Shown: positions 13,201 through 29,398 of the stretch, in pieces
How positions within the stretch are numbered: the stretch's first letter is position 1
How the letters are laid out: every line of letters starts with the position of its first letter
Program-made: the position numbers and the translations under genes
The notes under the pieces: generated by a model
The model's input: the letters and a program-made list of their open reading frames with translations, nothing else
Databases searched by the model: none
What the model was told of the DNA's origin: nothing
Source of the DNA: Trichoplax sp. H2
Taxonomy: Eukaryota > Placozoa > Uniplacotomia > Trichoplacea
Direction of reading: 5' to 3'
Assembly (NCBI GenBank): GCA_003344405.1
Contig: NOWV01000041.1
Span: forward strand, 124,001-188,000
DNA length: 64,000 nt

Positions 13201-14985
13201 TTTTCTTGATATAAATAGATATTTTGTTAATGATATTGCAATATAACCGTGATTAGTATATACCTTATCGTTTTACTTATAATTTTTCAAATACTCATAT
13301 CTATATGAATCCAATGGTAGGATCTGAAACTGCTAAAATACAGTTACGATTAGCTGCTGCGTTAAAGGTTCCTCTATTTGTAGTCATAAATAAAATTGAT
13401 GCTTGTTCTGCGAAAATCTTACATCAAACCACGGATCAAGTGAATCAGTCTTTACAGGCAATATGTGATCACCGATCATATTTAATTACCAATTCAGGAG
13501 AAGTCATTATTGCAGCATCGAATTTTTCTAATAATAGCAGGTATTTGGTAGCACAACATATTGTCTTTAAATGTTATCATTCTGGTTATTGGCAAATAGC
13601 TCACAGATATGTACCTATTTCTCTGTAAAGCCTGCGAAGTACTCCAGTATTTCAAGTATCTTGTACAAAGGGAAATGGCCTTGACCTCGTAAAACAATTC
13701 CTAAATTTGATACCAATGCCATGTGGCGATATACAAGTTAGATCCGAAAAAAAGAATTATATCGAATTTCAGGTTATACGCCGAAATTTTGTAACAAACT
13801 TTATACGTATCGAAGTTTTGGTCATTTTTGCACTTTAAAATTTATTTCGTACTCGGTACTGCGTGCTAAATCTATGACTAAGCATAGCGATAGTTACTCG
13901 ACAGCATTTGATATTTCTTTATACCCAGAATTATTAGTATAAAGGAGCTATTTACTTACTAACAATCATTATCAACATAAGCATATATACGCGTATATAT
14001 ATATACGATCAAGTAGCATGCACTATAGAAATTCTGGATTGTTTTCCAGTGATTCTCGAAAGAAATTCAGAATTATAAAATGCAATCGATTAATTAAGGA
14101 TACTTGGTAAATAGTACAACAACAATACATATTTGAGGATAAAATCGATATTTTCACTTTTATCTATAGGTAAATGAAATATACTATGTGCCAAATGTTG
14201 GTGTAGTCGTTGGCGGACTTTTGAGTCGGTAATCTTAATCATTAACTTAGTATAGAGATGTATGAGCCTATGATCACATTAAGTAAAAAACTTTGGTAAT
14301 AACAATGTTTGTATTACAGCGGAACCATACACGAAAACAATTGCCTTTGGTTAGGTCCATGTGAAAACGGTGATTTCGACTATGTTAAAATTTGTAGTAT
14401 ACATCGAAATAGATTACCATGTCAAAAAGTACAAGCTGGCCAAATGGCCTCGCTGGCTATTAATAATGTAAATAAAGAAAAGTTACGCAAGGTAGTCACT
14501 ATATGGATGATGACGAATCATATTCGTATTGCTATTTATTTACTGATATGTGTCATCGATCACCGGTTAGGGCATGGTTTTGATAGATCAAAACTCGACA
14601 CAACCTTGTTCATGTCAGACGTTCGAAGCCAGCGTAACTTGGCTATCATCAGAAAAAGTTGTAAATAAAGGCTCACAAGTTTGTGTATTCATTAGAAACA
14701 TCCGACAAAGTGCTGTCGTGGAAAGGGTTCGTTGATACCCAATTTTTGTTAAATTTTAAATCAATAAAGTTGGTTAATTTTGTCAGATAGGGTACATTAA
14801 CACTGTGCATTATTTCTAAATTTCAGATCACGATGGAAGGTGATGACGTCCGAATTCGGTTCCGTCTGAAAAAACAACCCGAGTACATTATAGAAGGCAA
14901 TCGTATTATATTTCGCCAGGGAGACATAATAGGCCTAGGAATCGTTAAGAGCATAGTACCTCTTCCAGCAAGCGCAATCACATAA
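10221..14985 (+). CDS. GTPBP1/GTPBP2-type translational GTPase, 11 exons
   Basis: This is a cytosolic GTPase of the EF-1-alpha-like GTPBP1/GTPBP2 family, whose members act in ribosome and mRNA surveillance. Exons are 10221-10277, 12076-12260, 12452-12563, 12698-12895, 13021-13195, 13321-13540, 13631-13772, 14170-14228, 14320-14491, 14571-14726 and 14827-14985. Phase closes throughout and gives 544 aa. The N-domain has [11 protein letters not shown]. The G domain has GDCGVGKST (G1), [22 protein letters not shown] (switch region), DLAGH (G3) and NKID (G4). The beta-barrel domains have [12 protein letters not shown] and, at the end, [19 protein letters not shown]. The first exon is inferred from ATG, a GTAAGA donor and matching phase. 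G1 differs from the GNVDAGKST of vertebrate relatives. The protein stops right after the last barrel, without their long C-terminal tail. I cannot decide between GTPBP1 and GTPBP2. Confidence 0.93.
11205..11475. repeat. Diverged direct duplication in intron 1 of the GTPBP-like gene
   Basis: Segments at about 11205-11320 and 11380-11475 align. Both read ttttactattc(c/a)atataat, then gaaagg with a caacaacag/caataacag block, then cagtttttatcactta or cagtttttgtcactta, and tgatgattctttta or agatgattcttta. Identity is moderate, so this is an old tandem duplication. Confidence 0.6.
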
Positions 14986-16243
14986 AATTAGAAATCAACC
15001 ACGAGTTTTATTGTTGTAAATTATATCCTGAACGTATCATAAATGGGCGAATCAGTCCTGAAATATACATGTACATTATGGCAGGTCCTCTGAATACTGT
15101 ATTGTCACTGCTATAGTGCTATTGCACGCTCACATCGTTACAGCTAAAATTAGAACAAGAAAAGATTAATTCTAGTCTTTAACTGAAATTTTGATGTCTA
15201 TATACTGTGCTAGTGTTAAGATTTTATCTCGAAAATGTATATCATTGTCAAACTTACAGTATCTTTGAATATACTGTATTTATACGACAATACAGTATGT
15301 ATAGTATTCGAAGAGATTTTTAACGATATGTATACTATATAGTATGTAGTGTCGGACGTTATAAATGTCCTACTGTATATCGAATAAATTATTCTATTTA
15401 CAGTAATATCGAATAACCTCATCCACTACGTCAACTGGCGATTTTGTACACTCCAGAAATTATAATTACCAATTATATAATTATGAAATATTATAGGTGA
15501 TATTATTCCCGAAAATTAATTTTTGACTTAGACTCTACCAAAATGACTATACTGTAGAGTACTACTGCTGTTGATCGATCACTGGGAGTAGGATTATTTT
15601 GCCATTCTGTCCTATAGCTGCTGCCGAACAGTTTAACCCTTTTCTTTTCAAAGCTACGGCGTATCATTGGCATATTCGAACATGCTTATCTTTCAATCTG
15701 GTAGAGTTTAGTATTATGTGACCGTAGAAGACCGTTGCATCGACGCGTGGCAGACCTTGGTAAGGGCTACATTGTACTTGTTTAATTAAGCCTTTATTAA
15801 AACATTAATGGCGATTTATGAGTTACAGGTAAACTGCTATACTGTATCATTCCTAAGATTGCTACGATCGTTACAATAGCGACCTAAATAACGGATTCAC
15901 TTAGAGTATGTATTAGCCACTTGCATAGGATAGCAATTAATTAATTATTAATGGTGAGGTATAGATGAGTCAACTTTTTCAAACTGAGAAAGAAATGACC
16001 AATCAATTATCATTAGATCTTATTACCATCACATTACAATTATGAAAAATTTCATGGTGACCAATCTGATTCGATTTTTATACTTGATACCATCAGATTG
16101 TCCAAATTCTCAGCTGTGATCAATAGTGATCACCTTTCATTTCCTTTTTTTACACCTCGTCAAGGTTGCACCTCTCTACAGGCCCTGCTAATATTATCAA
16201 TAACTTTATTGTTAAAAAAGTCATTTCGTAAGTTTTAGCGTTT

Positions 16244-16276
16244 GATTGGCTAGTCCTCTGTTTCGTGGGCGGGGCG
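16244..16276. promoter_or_regulatory. Possible promoter patch: inverted CCAAT plus GC box
   Basis: GATTGGC (an inverted CCAAT box) at 16244-16250 is followed by GGGCGGGGC, a Sp1-type GC box, at 16267-16275, in a region that is otherwise strongly AT-rich. The roughly 20-bp spacing is typical of animal promoters. It lies 1.26 kb upstream of CREG and faces no other gene, so it may drive CREG through a non-coding first exon or an unseen transcript. The evidence is motif content only. Confidence 0.35.
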
Positions 16277-17283
16277 AGCTCTTTACACTCGAACCGATTG
16301 AAAGTAACTCAGGCTTCTAGTTTTTAAGGATTTCCTTTTCAATTTGGATAAAATTTCACGTAAATCGATACATACAATCTTGAGCAATCGGCTACTTGAT
16401 GTATTTTATTAATTAATTTTTACTGCCGCATTGAGTTTATTTCATCCTCTATGAAATTTAGAATACAAATCACCAGTCACTGGTAAATGGGCGAGCATTT
16501 CATTTGGTATACAGTACTGAAGTCACGCGCATCTATTTCATTTTGAGTGATAATACTGTATAATCTAGTTAATTCATGGCACTAGTAAATTTATTCAGGC
16601 TATGTTATAGGAAATAAATAAAAATTAGATAGATCATCGATGGGTAGAACTATGCTCTGAAAGCTATGGCCAAGGAAATATGATATGATTGGCCTTAAGT
16701 TAGACTCCAAAGAAATGTCAAAATTCATTACATAGTCGTGAATTTTCTCTCCAAAGTACCTGACATAGTTAACACGTGTTCACTTCGTTTAAGACTTCAC
16801 ACTTAGTGCAGTATTTTGATGGTAAAATTTGCATATACTCGTACGATGAAAGCTGTCGAAAATCAATATGTTTCATTGAGTTTTGATTACTTATTATTTC
16901 GTCATTATAGTGCTGTACCTGTACTACAGTATGCATTAATAAATGTAATATGCTGTACAACGTACAGCGCGGTGGTTCTTAAAAATAAAAGAAAATAAGT
17001 ACACTATGATCCTGCCCAGTGTTTTAACTTGTGCTTTTGGCTGCACATTATTGTACGCACTATAATTTATTTATTAATTAATTTACTCATGGTCACGTTC
17101 GCACTTGAGTATCTAATACAGTCTATATTGTATGATGTAAATTGCTTTGATGTAGTCTTGATAATCACACAGTTAATTATACTGTACAATTTCCGGAGGT
17201 AATGCTATTGTAGATTGTAGAAACGTGTATAACACTGCAAGTGCAATAATAAAGCATAATTAATCGATGGCACCGATGCCTAA

Positions 17284-17314
17284 GGGACCCTCGAGGGTCA
17301 CGACGTCATGACCT
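17284..17314. promoter_or_regulatory. Palindromic GC-rich patch upstream of CREG
   Basis: GACCCTCGAGGGTC at 17286-17299 is a perfect 14-bp palindrome. It overlaps GGTCACGACGTCATGACC at 17296-17313, which is palindromic at 16 of 18 positions and contains a CRE-like GACGTCA core between GGTCA and TGACC half sites. It lies about 230 bp before the CREG start codon, where a proximal promoter or 5' UTR would be. Confidence 0.35.
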
Positions 17315-17539
17315 CCAGGTTTCGCCTTTTCGACAATATCAGGCGATCGGTCTACGTGACGCAATCCTCCACATTTTTGTGCAGTGAAATAGGACTTGTG
17401 AATTTCCTCTTTGGCAGGATTAGCCCGCTAACATAGATTTTTCTGGAATCTCTGTGGTTTGTTAGCTATAAACTTCGCGAACTTGTTCTCTGATTTATAA
17501 CTGATCACTGCTTCACTAATACGCCTAACTATATCAAAG

Positions 17540-18130
17540 ATGAAGCTTCTATGCATAATTTTTATCGTACAATGTACTATCTTCTTGCCAAGTATTGTCG
17601 GCAAGAGCAGTTTGCAGCCGCCTCCATTTATGCAAAAAGTGGCAATGGCAAGATATGTCGTACACCAAACCAACTGGTCTGTCATATCAACTATATCGAA
17701 ACCGTTTGATGGCATACCTTTTGGAAATGTGGAATCATTTAGTGATGGACCTATCGGTAACAGCAGTGGTATTCCTTACTTTTATCTCTCACCTTTCGAT
17801 TTTGCTTTAAAGGATATCGTCCAGCATCCACAGGTCACTGCAACCATGACCTTAAGCCAAACTGGTTACTGCTTCAGTAAGCACTATGATCCAGAAGATC
17901 CTCGATGCGCTCGCGTAACTATTATGGGTAATTTAGTAAAGGTCACCAAGGCTAAGGAATTGCAATTTAGTCAGCATGCTTTGTTCAGTCGTCATCCTGC
18001 AATGAAGTCTTGGCCTAAAGGTCATCATTTTGCTATTTATAAAGTTAATATTACAGCGGTAGTTGCCCTAGACTTTTTTGGAGGTGCAGATATAATCCCT
18101 GCTGCCACCTATTTTGCAGCCAAACCGTAA
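17540..18130 (+). CDS. CREG1: CREG family secreted glycoprotein, intronless
   Basis: CREG proteins are secreted or lysosomal glycoproteins with a flavin-reductase-like split-barrel fold but no known enzymatic activity. In vertebrates they affect differentiation and endo-lysosomal function. The 196-aa reading frame has an N-terminal hydrophobic signal segment (MKLLCIIFIVQCTIFLPSIVG). Family blocks follow: ARYVVHQTNWSVISTIS, SDGPIGNSSGIPYFYLSP, TATMTLSQTGYC, DPEDPRCARVTIMGN, FSRHPAMKSWP and ALDFFGG. Possible N-glycosylation sites are NWS, NSS and NIT. Length is close to the processed vertebrate protein. The start is the only Met before the signal segment. The coding region has no intron, although most neighbouring genes have many, so intron loss or an old retrocopy is possible. 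Overlapping frames on both strands are shadows. Confidence 0.94.
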   Translation: MKLLCIIFIVQCTIFLPSIVGKSSLQPPPFMQKVAMARYVVHQTNWSVISTISKPFDGIPFGNVESFSDGPIGNSSGIPYFYLSPFDFALKDIVQHPQVTATMTLSQTGYCFSKHYDPEDPRCARVTIMGNLVKVTKAKELQFSQHALFSRHPAMKSWPKGHHFAIYKVNITAVVALDFFGGADIIPAATYFAAKP

Positions 18131-19612
18131 AAATCAAACCATGTACGTATACTAACTTAGAGCATAAAAAGTCTTCGAAAATTTATCCTGAAGTCAAAGC
18201 TCTTACTCACATGCGTATAGTACTGATATATTGTTATTCTTTCAATTCTTATTACTAAATGTTTTAAAATGATGTAATATACCGGAAGTTACTACTGTAG
18301 AACATCGAAATAATGTTCTCCTTAAAATTTTGTAGCATTTTAATTAATTTATTGTACTGTACGTTTGATTAAATGTGATGAACTTAATAAAGTTACCACA
18401 TGACTCCTTCGGCGTATTGCTTCGCTGTTTTACCCGAATCCCTGGATAAAAGTCACGTCGTATATACGAGTATTCGTATTTCTGTTGGTATTCTGCATAA
18501 TATTTCAATTAACCAGATAAACTATCCATCCAACTAAACTGTGTGCATGTTAACCAGTTAACGTAACTAAATATATGGAACTAATGTGCATGTCGTAGTT
18601 GCGAATATTTTGAGTTACAGTACTAGTTTTCTGTCGATCAGTACGCTTGATCAAGTTAACCTAAGTGCCGTAATCACAGCCTACTTTAGCATCTCTAGCT
18701 ACGAAATAAACTACATTTATAGGGATAAATCGATAAAATAATGCCGTAAAAAGTTTTAGTTCCTTACAAACCGCTAAACGGACAAATTTGTCAGCCGTTT
18801 TAATTCTGTTATAAATCTGGACAGAATTACTATAAGGTAATCAGTAATTTAGAATACCTTTATAGTCATTGTAAAATTCACTCTATTAGAAATTGATAAC
18901 GTTATTCTTGTTATAACATTATAACTTGCTTTCACGATACATATACAGAAATCTAGTCATAGTTTACTCCTCCACTATAAAAAACTATAAGAATTATAAT
19001 AGAAACCAAATTTAAAAAGATATGTTATGCAACAAAAATTATAAAGTATCATCGTAACAACGTAAAATTATTAGATAATACAGGAATAGCATCTTTCATT
19101 GTATGAATTCCAAAAAACGTTGATCACACGACACTGTTTCGTATAATTATTATGATATTATCGTAGTGACTACAGTAAAAGAGTTAATAATGATATTTTA
19201 TAGTTAATAATAACTTCATCGAAAACTTATATAACTATTCCACCGCAACCTGGCAATAATTTTAATTTGAAAACCAATCATCTTTTCTTAATAATTATCA
19301 GTCTTGCTGCACTAAAACGACAGCATACTGATAATAAACTTAAGGCTAAAATAAGAGCTTATTAAGTAATCCGCAATAGTTAGTCAAATGTCAATATGAT
19401 GTACAAGCAAAATGGCCGTTGTATACAGAAGTTATCACCAAATCTATTATGAAATAATCATATTGCTTACAATTTTAAAGTTTGTAAAATTAACATAATT
19501 TAAAGAAACTAGATAAATGGCGTCTTACTTTAAAAATCAAAATATCCTTCATTACTGCCGATATTATACCGATGGAATAAAATGAGCAGCTCTACCAAAC
19601 ATATTAATAAAA
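18131..19612. other. Intergenic stretch between convergent genes, nothing recognised
   Basis: This AT-rich sequence carries the 3' ends of CREG (+) and PP1 (-). No exon, RNA gene or repeat is supported. Confidence 0.4.
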
Positions 19613-24689
<5,077 letters not shown>

Positions 24690-24884
24690 TCTTTCAGTCT
24701 ACTATGGAAAGTTGTATCTTTAACCTAAGAATAATTAAAATGAAAATCTCAATGAATTATAGTCATAATAGAGTTATAATATGGATTAATGTTGTACTTG
24801 CCAGAGAAAAGTCTTCCTGTGTTTCGTGCTAGGAAACAAGAATTACGATCAACGATCGATCAACACACCTTTTGTATATATACT

Positions 24885-25610
24885 ATACACTATAGTACAG
24901 TCAGTACTGTACAATACAGTACGGTACGATATACTATACCACAGTACTACGGTCGAGTTGGTCCCGATTTGAGGAAACTCAGTCCTGTACAGTGTACAGT
25001 GTACAGTATATCTGCAACCAGACATACTGTACTGTACTGTGTACTGTACTGTACTACAGTACAGTATACTGTATCCAGGACAGTCATTGCGTAGTTTCCA
25101 CTGTATCCAGGACAGTCATTGCGTAGTTTATATGTACTGTACTGTACAGTACTGTACAGTACAATGTAGTGTATGCTTTGTACTGTACGCTATGTGCTAC
25201 AGTCTACAGTACAGATCGTAGAGTACTGTACTGTACAGTACAGTACTGTGGAGCGTGTAGAATTTCTTTCTAGAGAAATCGGTGCGTACTTTTATGAAGA
25301 TTTTTGTAGCAAAATTCTCAAAATTTTCAACGTGTAATGCTATCGATTTATAAAAAAATGAATAGAATCCATCAATTTTGGTACTTTTATTTCATTTTGA
25401 AAAATCTGAATTAGAATTTCTACCCGCTGTACACTACTGTATAATGACTAGAAAATCATGCCTGCACAGTCCCGTACTGTATGTACACTGTAAACTGTAT
25501 CATTTGATGCAGTACTGTACTGGATCAAACAACTATAGTGTGCTTCAACTTCTTTACTACACAACTGTACTGTATACTGTATAGTGTATGCAGTACTGTA
25601 CGCGCAACTT
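24885..25610. repeat. Large GTAC-palindrome cluster
   Basis: This is the densest run in the window of tactgtacagta, tgtactgtactg and gtacagtgtacagt words, at about 24885-25255 and again at 25490-25605. Inside it a 30-bp unit (actgtatccaggacagtcat plus tgcgtagttt) is tandemly duplicated at 25068-25097 and 25100-25129. Open frames through it on either strand are by-products of the palindromes. Confidence 0.8.
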
Positions 25611-25642
25611 GATTACAGCATTCGAAATGCGGGTAGAGAACA

Positions 25643-25936
25643 GTATTAATTCGTTATTATTAATTAATTAATTCATTAATTATACTGTATACTCGTATAT
25701 ATCACAGGCCAAGAAAATACTGTAGTAATTCTGTTTAACCTCAGTATACTTATCGTCTAATGACTATTTTCGATGTATTTACTTTGTATTAATTCGTTAT
25801 TATAAATTAATTAATTGATGAATAAATTCATTAATTATATTGGATACTTGTATATATCACAGGCCAAGAAAATACTGTAGTAATTCTGTTTAACCTCAGT
25901 ATACTTATCGTCTAATGACTATTTTCGATGTATTTT
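25643..25936. repeat. Tandem direct duplication, period about 143 bp
   Basis: Copy 1 (25643-25781) and copy 2 (25786-25936) share near-identical text from gtattaattcgttatta to gactattttcgatgtatttt. Copy 2 carries about 10 extra bases (tgatgaataa) in the AT-rich part. High identity suggests a fairly recent event. Confidence 0.9.
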
Positions 25937-28357
25937 ATTTTCTCTGTTCACGATCAATTTATGCGTTAGCATTAGTAAGAGACAGCTTGCCTAACACGCT
26001 AATTCAACTTTCTAAAACCAATATTGATGGTCATATCTCCCTATGCTTGATATCACGTAAAAAGACCTACTAAAGCCCAACTATCTATCGGTTAAACTAC
26101 AATAATTGCTACCCTCTTATTGTAAAGAATAATAAGAATTCATATGAAGAAATTATACACAGATTTTCCCCTTTTCTGAGACCTGAATTCCATTATATTC
26201 TATCCCGTTGAATTGAAATCGTATATTTACAAAATAGTTTATAATGAGTATGGTATTTAACACACCCAATTTAAAATTTCATACTTCATAACTATAATTT
26301 ATAATAGCCCAGTACAGAAGTTGTAGTGAACGGGTCAACAAAATTTTTATGACTTTGTTTTGTGAGATAAATGGTATATGCAACGGGTTAAAATTTGCAA
26401 GGAATAAGTAAGCTTTAAAGAGAACATTTAAAATAGCAGTTGCCTGATTACTATAACACAAAAATAATGTTAGCATTTTTAAAGGCATTTCGTATTCAAT
26501 TAATCGGGTATTTAATTGTTAATTTAAGGTGTTAATCATTGTTAAAAAGTTAATATCATACAATAAATAAGAGTTTATCTCAATGATAATTTCTCGCATA
26601 GGACATAGATTGAAATTTTAATTAATAACAAGATAAATCATAGGCAAATCCCTAAAAGTAGACAATAAAGAGATCACCAGCATAAGATAGAAAAATAGCT
26701 AATAGCTATTAATTTATTCAATCGATCATGACATAAAAATGAATACAATAATGACCTTTAGTATAATAGATTGAGCATTGTTAGTTATGTTTTTGATCCG
26801 TAGCGAAATTGCGCCTTTACGTCAAACTATAAAAACAAAGTTTTGCTAGCAGCCGTTTATTATACCGTATATAAGAAGGAACCAATCTAAAATTAAAAGT
26901 CACGATAAACGATAGCAACGTGAATAATACAAATCACCTTCAAGATTGGCGAATTTACATAAAATGACCGGTAATGATAATCTCATCATATTAAATACGT
27001 TATAAATATCGAAGGAAGGTAAAATTGAAAATCCATTTTATTAAAATAGAACTAATATTTACTTAAGTAAGCAAAAACATTAATCCACTTTAAAAAGACA
27101 TATCTTAGTTGCTTAATTATAATACTGTCTCTAAATATCTGTATCATTTATATCACTTTACATCAGTACCATTATAGTATGCTTGTGTATAATTCTATTC
27201 TCATCGCTACGGTTACTTTTATTCGTATAATTTTCAATCTAATGACTGTCATGTTAGAAAATGATTCGATATTGAATCATATTAGTATTTTATATATTCC
27301 AACAATTGAACAAGGATCACAAGATCTGCCTGTTTAAGGTTATTCATTTCATCTTACTTAATGATTTAACATACTATCATATAATAAGTATTCACATTCC
27401 TTTCGGACTGCCACAGCTGATCGTGTATCATTCTATAATTTATATCCGAAGTGCAACTTGTGTCACTCAAATAATGCTACTACTTAAATTTTTATACTCT
27501 ATTAAAATATTAACTAGAAGTGTAGTATAAAATTAACTCAATTTCCGTAGGGAGTAGGACTGTAAGTTATAAGTATTTCGCTCCAGACTGCAATTACTTC
27601 ACGTCACCTATGTAATTAACCCATTGAATTTTATTTACCAGAAAGTATTCCATTTGATTGAAATAATAAAATACGATTTGGTATAGGTAGAGGGCGATAT
27701 TCAGCACTATTATCTATTTTACGTCAGTTTAGAGTTAAAACCTTTTCTATACGTTTTACAATATTTAGTACGACTTTATCGACCTAGTTTCTGGAGATGT
27801 AACGTAATTTTTGTATGTGATGATATACTGTATTATGTGTTAAAAATTATTATACGCGTAGGTGTAATATAACACGGTAAATTTCGATGGAATTGAAAGT
27901 TAGTCAGTAGTGCATCAATAATTCTTGAATAGCAACTCGTAAGTCCAAATTTTCGTCTTGAGATTTTATTAAAAAATATGATACAATTATTATTTGAGGA
28001 ATATAAAGCGATCTAATTAAAATATCACAAAACCTTAACTCAATAATGTGGTACTGTCACACTGAATTAATCAAAATATATTTATTAATTCTGATGTCTG
28101 TACAGTATGTTTCCTAACTGTCATCTATAATTAATTGGGTTTCTTAACGAAGATTTATTTAGTAAGCTTTATCGTGTATGATATTAAAATACGTATATAT
28201 ATACTCGTATATATGTATCTACGCGTATTTGCTGTATGTTAGTGGTAAGGATAGTGATTTTAATTGCATCTTAAAAAGAATTTAAATAACATTATATTCA
28301 ACGAATTAGTTTCAAGGGCCAGATATTTTACTAATATTTACTATTTTAACATTTATA

Positions 28358-29398
28358 GATGCAAATAATTCGAATTCAAGTCACTTTTATAGTGCCAGCA
28401 GTACACTAAAATATGGAATCATCATTATCATTTTAGTATCAGTATTAGCCGCCATAAGCAACTTATATATTTTGTTCGTTATTTGTATTCAGCGTCGAAA
28501 AATGGTACCAGTCCTGCTAGGAATTGGTAATTTAGCTATTTGTAATACATTGACAGTGATACTTTTACCGACCAATCTTGGACTTATTTTACAAGCTTTT
28601 AAATATCGATCAATGGAGATAAATTTACCTTCTAGATTTGCATGTGGTATGACTTTACCGCTAGTTATTCATACACAGCTCACGAGTAGAGGCACGTTGG
28701 CTTTTATTGCTATTGAAAGACATCGGCGTATATGTGTTGGTAATAATAGAATTACCACGACTCAAACTAACTTTGTTCTTACAACATTATGGATTATCAG
28801 TGGGGCTCATGTATGGGCCCATTTTTTAACTATTTTCAGTAATCAATCTGTTTTAACGTTATGCAACTTGTTAAGCGCTTCATTTCATTCTCGTTTGATA
28901 TTTATCTCACCCATCTTAGGCACAACTTTGTGCTCATTAATAGTGGAAATAATATGCCATTATCGAATTAATGTTAATTTAAAGAAAAATCTTGCATTAA
29001 TACGAATGCAAACTATAAATAATGCTCTATCTAATCGCCGCGTTAACTATGGCTTGATTCATTTGGATAACGAAGTATATCGATCTTCCAAAACGATATC
29101 TCATGCCACAAAAAAGAAAAAAGCTACTTTAAAATCTCTGTTTCGTATTACAGCTTGGCACTCAGTGATGACAGTGTTATGGTGTTTAAACATTGGGATA
29201 GTTGTTGCTTCGCAAAGTCAATATAATCGTTCAATTCTAGATTGGGTAATCGTAATTAATATATTTCTTACCATTACGGCATGCATATTTAGTCCGATTT
29301 TATATTACGGTAATGCCGAAAACGTACGAAATTGTTTACTCATATGTCTAATTCATCGTCGAAAAGTCTCAGTTGCTACAAATCATTTAGCTGGATAA
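28358..29398 (+). CDS. Orphan class A (rhodopsin-like) GPCR, main exon
   Basis: This is a seven-helix plasma-membrane receptor with unknown ligand. After an AG acceptor at 28356-28357 the frame reads DANNSNSSHF, an extracellular N-terminus with potential N-glycosylation sites. Helix 1 is YGIIIIILVSVLAAISNLYI, helix 2 LLGIGNLAICNTLTVILL, helix 3 ends TLAFIAIERHRRIC, and helix 4 is TTLWIISGAHVWAHFL. A long basic third loop (THATKKKKA-type, HATKKKKATLKS) precedes helix 6, and helix 7 is IFLTITACIFSPILYYG. Diagnostic positions are atypical: LAxxN in place of LAxxD, ERH for D/ERY, and SPxxYY for NPxxY. Helix 7 has no lysine at the opsin retinal site. No in-frame ATG precedes 28358, so at least one upstream exon is missing from this model. 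Confidence 0.85.
   Translation, partial: DANNSNSSHFYSASSTLKYGIIIIILVSVLAAISNLYILFVICIQRRKMVPVLLGIGNLAICNTLTVILLPTNLGLILQAFKYRSMEINLPSRFACGMTLPLVIHTQLTSRGTLAFIAIERHRRICVGNNRITTTQTNFVLTTLWIISGAHVWAHFLTIFSNQSVLTLCNLLSASFHSRLIFISPILGTTLCSLIVEIICHYRINVNLKKNLALIRMQTINNALSNRRVNYGLIHLDNEVYRSSKTISHATKKKKATLKSLFRITAWHSVMTVLWCLNIGIVVASQSQYNRSILDWVIVINIFLTITACIFSPILYYGNAENVRNCLLICLIHRRKVSVATNHLAG

Larger units (their letters stand above)
14986..17539. other. Intergenic stretch with one GC-rich patch
   Basis: No exon pair with matched splice phase was found. The sequence is AT-rich except for a GC-box/CCAAT patch at 16244-16276 and a palindromic GC-rich patch at 17284-17314, both listed separately. A small open frame at 16816-16998 has no protein-like features. 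Confidence 0.4.
24690..28357. other. Intergenic, repeat-laden left half, nothing coding recognised
   Basis: The left part is dominated by GTAC palindromes and direct repeats, listed separately. From about 25950 to 28357 the sequence is unique and AT-rich, with no exon that has matched splice sites and protein-like composition. An exon carrying the start codon of the GPCR at 28358 is expected somewhere before it but could not be fixed. Confidence 0.4.

Noticed and set aside
17428-17810. Minus-strand and +1 frames over CREG
   Set aside because: They are shadows of the CREG coding exon.
24789-25584. Three Tyr/Cys/Val-rich open frames
   Set aside because: They are translations of the tgtactgtac repeat cluster and not genes.
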